Assembly: GCA_905250125.1 (NCBI GenBank)
Contig: CAJNOL010000724.1
Span: 44,141-108,140 of the forward strand
Length of the DNA stretch: 64,000 bases
Reading direction: 5' to 3'
Source: Rotaria sordida
Taxonomy: Eukaryota > Rotifera > Eurotatoria > Philodinida > Philodinidae
Under the pieces are notes generated by a model. It was not told the DNA's origin. It saw only the letters and a program-made list of their open reading frames with translations, and searched no databases. The number at the start of each line of letters is the position of its first letter. Within the stretch, counting starts at the first letter, position 1. Below are positions 60,721 to 64,000 of this stretch, in pieces. The position numbers were made by a program, and so were the translations under genes.

Positions 60721-61448
60721 CCTAAAAAAACGGAAGTTGCTTAACATTTTAGAAGAAGGTTATTAACACTTTTGTCACTGGTCAGGTGCAGACGACCGAT
60801 TCCCATATTTGTATCGGTTCACACAAATTGCTTCTGTTCATTCTGATTGCACATTGTTTCATCATGCCAAATGATCATTGTGGGTGTGAGGTGCGAGTGT
60901 TGAATGTGGAGTGTAGGGTGGGTGTGGGTGAAGTGAAAATCTACCCAAAGCTACACCCACACCCATCCATACCCCGCATGAAAACACATATAACCATCAG
61001 CTTTGTCTACTAAATGCGTTAAATTTGTTTTTATTTTTCTATCTGAATACGTTAAACTATCATTGGAACGTTTACTTGTCTACATGAGATGATTTTCATT
61101 ATTCGATCAATTATCGAAACAATTTTAAAATCGCTTCTGGAATATGAATACAGGCATCAGCGTTTAAAAATAAATCTATCTTGTGAAGTTGTGACGGCAG
61201 GATTTTATTTTTATTCCATAGAGTTCTATATAAACTATTGTGTACATCTCAAACGATATAAGAAAATCATGTTCTAGGCGGCAATTTTTAAAACTAAAAT
61301 GCGATTCCCATTTATAAATCTTTCTTGTATACAAATTAGTATAAAACAAATAAGTTGCTTTAACTCTACTATATTATTTATATTAATTTCTCTAAGCATT
61401 CTAAACATATTCTTTGTCACTGTAAAAAAAAAGCATTAATGAACAAAA
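60721..61448. other. Flank between transposase relic and FkbM gene
   Basis: Apart from the TGTGGG-like tract (60886-60975), AT-rich sequence with no gene. It is the 3' flank of the FkbM gene. Confidence 0.5.
60886..60975. repeat. Degenerate TGTGGG-like tract, partly head-to-head
   Basis: TGTGGGTGTGAGGTG, then GTAGGGTGGGTGTGGGTG, followed 20 bp later by CTACACCCACACCCATCC in the opposite sense. Imperfect hexamer units in two orientations. Confidence 0.65.
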
Positions 61449-62309
61449 TTAATTTCCTATTTTATTCTTCAATACCCAACCTTCCCATACCATTCTGTAG
61501 TGATATTTGATTTCATGAGTTCTTTCTAATGCTTGTTCGATTTGACAATAGATACATGACGATTCAGTTACAAGTCGCATATGTGAACCAAATTGTATTA
61601 TTCGAAAATATTGTGTGAGATCATTGAGGATAAGTGCAGGTAGAATTTCAAATTCACATCCTTCACAATTGACACTGATCATATCGATTATTCCATTTTG
61701 TGTTCTTGTTTTCCTAATATTCTCAATGACTTGAACGACATCAAGCAATTCAATTTGTTGGATTTTTGCTGAAATTTTAGCAGATACTTTTCGAAAAATA
61801 CTGGTACCAACATTTGAAGTGTCAAATGGTTCAATCGATAGATTTCTTGCCCGATTACCAAGTCCAAAGGGTTGAATTTCAACTTTTCGATTTGTTTTAA
61901 ATTTTTCGATCAAATCTTTCGCCATCGGTACTAATGGTTCAAAGCTAATGATCGAAGAATTATATAATTGAATAAATTTCGATGTGTCATGTCCAATATT
62001 TCCGCCAACTTCAATAATCAGTGAGGACGAATTTAATAAATGTTTAAAAGATGTATGACGTATTCCTGAAACAGGCCAAAATGCGTTATTTAGAGTCCAT
62101 TTTAAACATTGTTTATATTTCTGAATATCAATATAGGAAAATTTCTTCCATGTTTCACAAGTAAAATTTTCATAGACAATATTTGTTCTTGAAATAAATG
62201 AATACGTAGTTAATCTCTGAATATATTCATTTGGTTTTAGAAATAGTAGTATCGAAAAGCAAATTAGGCCAATGATTAATAAACAAATATATTTGTTACA
62301 TGAGACCAT
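61449..62309 (-). CDS. FkbM-family methyltransferase, type II membrane protein
   Basis: A single 286-codon exon. Residues 8-24 (ICLLIIGLICFSILLFL) form a signal anchor, so the enzyme likely faces the Golgi/ER lumen. From about residue 94, SLIIEVGGNIGHDTSKF is the SAM-binding glycine motif and IISFEPL the acidic motif after strand 2. IDMISVNCEGCEFEIL (about 209-224) matches the FkbM [DN]xEGxE block, here with Cys residues in place of the usual neighbours. Length and order fit FkbM domain proteins, which O-methylate sugars and small molecules; the substrate is unknown. It is intronless. A Tc1 relic lies upstream and a transposase relic downstream. Confidence 0.82.
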   Translation of the reverse strand: MVSCNKYICLLIIGLICFSILLFLKPNEYIQRLTTYSFISRTNIVYENFTCETWKKFSYIDIQKYKQCLKWTLNNAFWPVSGIRHTSFKHLLNSSSLIIEVGGNIGHDTSKFIQLYNSSIISFEPLVPMAKDLIEKFKTNRKVEIQPFGLGNRARNLSIEPFDTSNVGTSIFRKVSAKISAKIQQIELLDVVQVIENIRKTRTQNGIIDMISVNCEGCEFEILPALILNDLTQYFRIIQFGSHMRLVTESSCIYCQIEQALERTHEIKYHYRMVWEGWVLKNKIGN

Positions 62310-62439
62310 TTAAGTATTGGAATATTTTCTAAAAGAGAATTATGTTAAACAAAAAACTGAGGAGAAATTTCCTAAGATAAATATTTCCATTGGTTGAATA
62401 ATATCAAGTCAAATATTTTTAATGTCTTTACTTATAACT

Positions 62440-63130
62440 AACACTATACTGAAGTTTGGCACAGTAACACCAGCCAAAACTTTTGGAATTCGGTCACTCA
62501 TACACTACCTCTACAATAGACATAACCAATTAAAACTACTAAGGACAAAACGACTGCGAATCGTATTTTTGATTTACAATATAGATTTTACGGTCAAAAG
62601 GGCTTCTCTTGAATATATATGAATAGCACAAGTATAGATGTTTATAATAGAAATGAATGTTTGATATGAAGATACAAAGTGTTGATATGCTGTCTAAGTT
62701 TTTTGTTAATACTTTTATCTGCAAATACACAAAAATTGAATGGATTCTCATATATTTCTGACAGAGTCAGACGTTATACAAGTATTCAATTCAAGCAATG
62801 GCGTGAACAATATAATACAGAAATATATGAATGGCTAGGTTTTAGTCCTGATTTTAACGATATCGAACCAGTCGGAAACATTATCAAAGACAAATTAAAA
62901 ACAACAATCTAAAGTCGCAACATCAACTAGAGAATGCGGTTGACGAAGCTTGCAGCGACCTCTCATTCAATATTGCTCAAGCATGCACTAAACAGGCTCA
63001 CATCAGACAGTTTATCGATATTTCGTATCTTTATATTAAACTTTTATTTGTACGCTAAATGTCTACACTTTTACTATTCAAATATATCCAAGAAAACGCC
63101 TTCTAACCGTAGACTATATTTTGAGATCTA
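62440..63130 (+). mobile_element. Tc1-like element remnant
   Basis: Plus-strand coding remnant 62760-63010 reads QFKQWREQYNTEIYEWLGFS, PDFNDIEPVGNIIKDKLKTT, then a stop, then RMRLTKLAATSHSILLKHAL. This is the C-terminal third of a Tc1 transposase, including the SPDxNxIE block with the last catalytic Glu. Inverted arms flank it: GTCAAAAGGGCTTCTCTTGA at about 62593 and its diverged complement near 63083-63110. Truncated and dead. Confidence 0.75.
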
Positions 63131-63383
63131 TCCCAGTTCTGAGAGTTCTGAACTCTAGAATCCTAAAAAGGACGGTCATGCGGCGAATCACACAAATAAA
63201 ATACAAGTAAGAACTCTAAGAACTCATGGAACAGTTCTAATTCTGGCAACAGACCTATCCTAACTTTTGAAACCAAACTCATTCTTTGAAGCTTCACTGA
63301 ACCATGAACTTTAAACAACTGCAGTAGTATCATGCATTCAGTATTTTGAAATCATAAAAATATCAGGGCAGATGTCAAATATA

Positions 63384-64000
63384 CAGGGTGTCTCAGAAAT
63401 AACCTACCAAAAGTTTTTTCGAATATCATCGCTATTGTGTTTAATTTTACCAACAATTCTTTTTCAAATTATAAATGAATATACCAAGTTTTTATTTATC
63501 CGCACGAACTTCCATATTATTGTGGGTGTAGAGTGTGGGTGTGAATGTGGATGTCAATGTGGGTGTGGGTGTGAATATGCGTGTGCGCGTGCGTGAGGGT
63601 GTGGATGTCGGGTGTGGCTAAGGAGAGCAATAAAAAGTAAACCAAAACGCGATCCACCACGAACTGTTCGAACGAAGCAATTCAAGAAAGAAGTAAAACG
63701 ATTGATACATTTAAAAATGGGACAAAGTCGAAGAAAAGTGGTGCTTGATTTACAATGTAACAACATTCAAACTAAAAGAATATCGGTGCAAAGAATAATT
63801 AAGGAATTAAATTTGAAACCATTTATACTTACAAAAGCTCAAAAATTAACAACAGCAAATAAAGAGTGACGTGTTGGATGGGCAAAAAGATTAATTAGAT
63901 AGAAAATTGGGTTCAAGAAAAACTGATTCAAAGTGGCAATGGACTAAAATTATTAATACTGTTTTTCCAGGAATATTTACAATTGAACGTTTTCACAATA
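63384..64000 (+). mobile_element. Mariner-type element, 5' part, cut by window end
   Basis: It starts with CAGGGTGTCTCAGAAAT directly after a TA at 63382-63383. The transposase N-terminus is readable from about 63630: PPRTVRTKQFKKEVKRLI, SRRKVVLDLQ, RISVQRIIKELNLKPF, LTKAQKLTTANKE, then a stop at 63867. It resumes as KIINTVFPGIFTIERFHN at the window edge. These are the paired helix-turn-helix segments and the run-up to the first catalytic block of a mariner-type transposase. Stops and a missing SDEK block show decay. Confidence 0.82.
63522..63619 (+). repeat. Degenerate TGTGGG/TGTGGA tract inside mariner
   Basis: About 98 bp of imperfect hexamers: TGTGGGTGTAGAGTGTGGG, TGTGAATGTGGATG, TGTGGGTGTGGGTGTGAA, then TGCG-type variants. 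It lies between the mariner terminus and the transposase start. Confidence 0.75.

Noticed and set aside
1-64000. CRISPR arrays, bacterial operons, phage or plasmid features
   Set aside because: Nothing of the kind is present; spliced genes with animal orthologues show this is a eukaryotic nuclear contig.

Overview
The window reads as a eukaryotic, animal, AT-rich nuclear contig. Genes are split by GT-AG introns, many only about 50-70 bp, and the exons join in phase into recognisable animal proteins (PNUTS, TFIIB, TTC1). I infer a bdelloid rotifer, Rotaria-like. The reasons are the base composition, the short introns, expanded-looking families (FkbM methyltransferase, glycosyltransferase, PBZ fingers), a possibly foreign intron-poor lactonase, and degenerate TGTGGG tracts, which match the telomere hexamer I recall for bdelloids. 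No taxon was verified by search.

Layout. 1-10.4 kb is a dense plus-strand housekeeping block: the 3' part of PPP1R10 (PNUTS), all of GTF2B, then TTC1 only 242 bp downstream, with a splice-acceptor-like AG directly before its ATG. 13.1-19.9 kb holds a nine-exon gene whose N-terminus resembles the ZAP/PARP12 winged-helix plus CCCH fingers. 20.2-20.5 kb (minus) is a three-exon membrane microprotein with a PLDc_N-like segment. 27.0-28.6 kb is a type II membrane glycosyltransferase-like gene. 34.3-35.6 kb is a secreted protein made of 18-residue repeats, broken by a run of N. 38.1-39.2 kb (minus) is a secreted lactonase-type beta-propeller. 47.2-48.2 kb is an unrecognised two-exon gene. 50.3-53.7 kb (minus) encodes a 1,110-residue protein with about 14 PBZ-like zinc fingers around an uncharacterised core. 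61.4-62.3 kb (minus) is an FkbM-type methyltransferase.

The rest is mostly transposon debris and simple sequence. It includes two hAT-type MITEs with 8-bp duplications, a TTAA-flanked element, TA-flanked and other long palindromes inside introns, several decayed Tc1/mariner copies, and a foldback built from ~30-bp tandem repeats. A 505-bp solo LTR interrupts that foldback, and its empty site can be read directly. A 338-bp CpG-rich insertion lies inside a mariner end whose uninterrupted homologue is also in the window.

The most novel candidates are the 14-finger PBZ protein, the 18-residue helical-repeat secreted protein, and the CpG-dense insertion. Two genes carry domains tied to ADP-ribose biology in other animals (PBZ array, ZAP/PARP12-like N-terminus), but nothing in the sequence shows that they work together.
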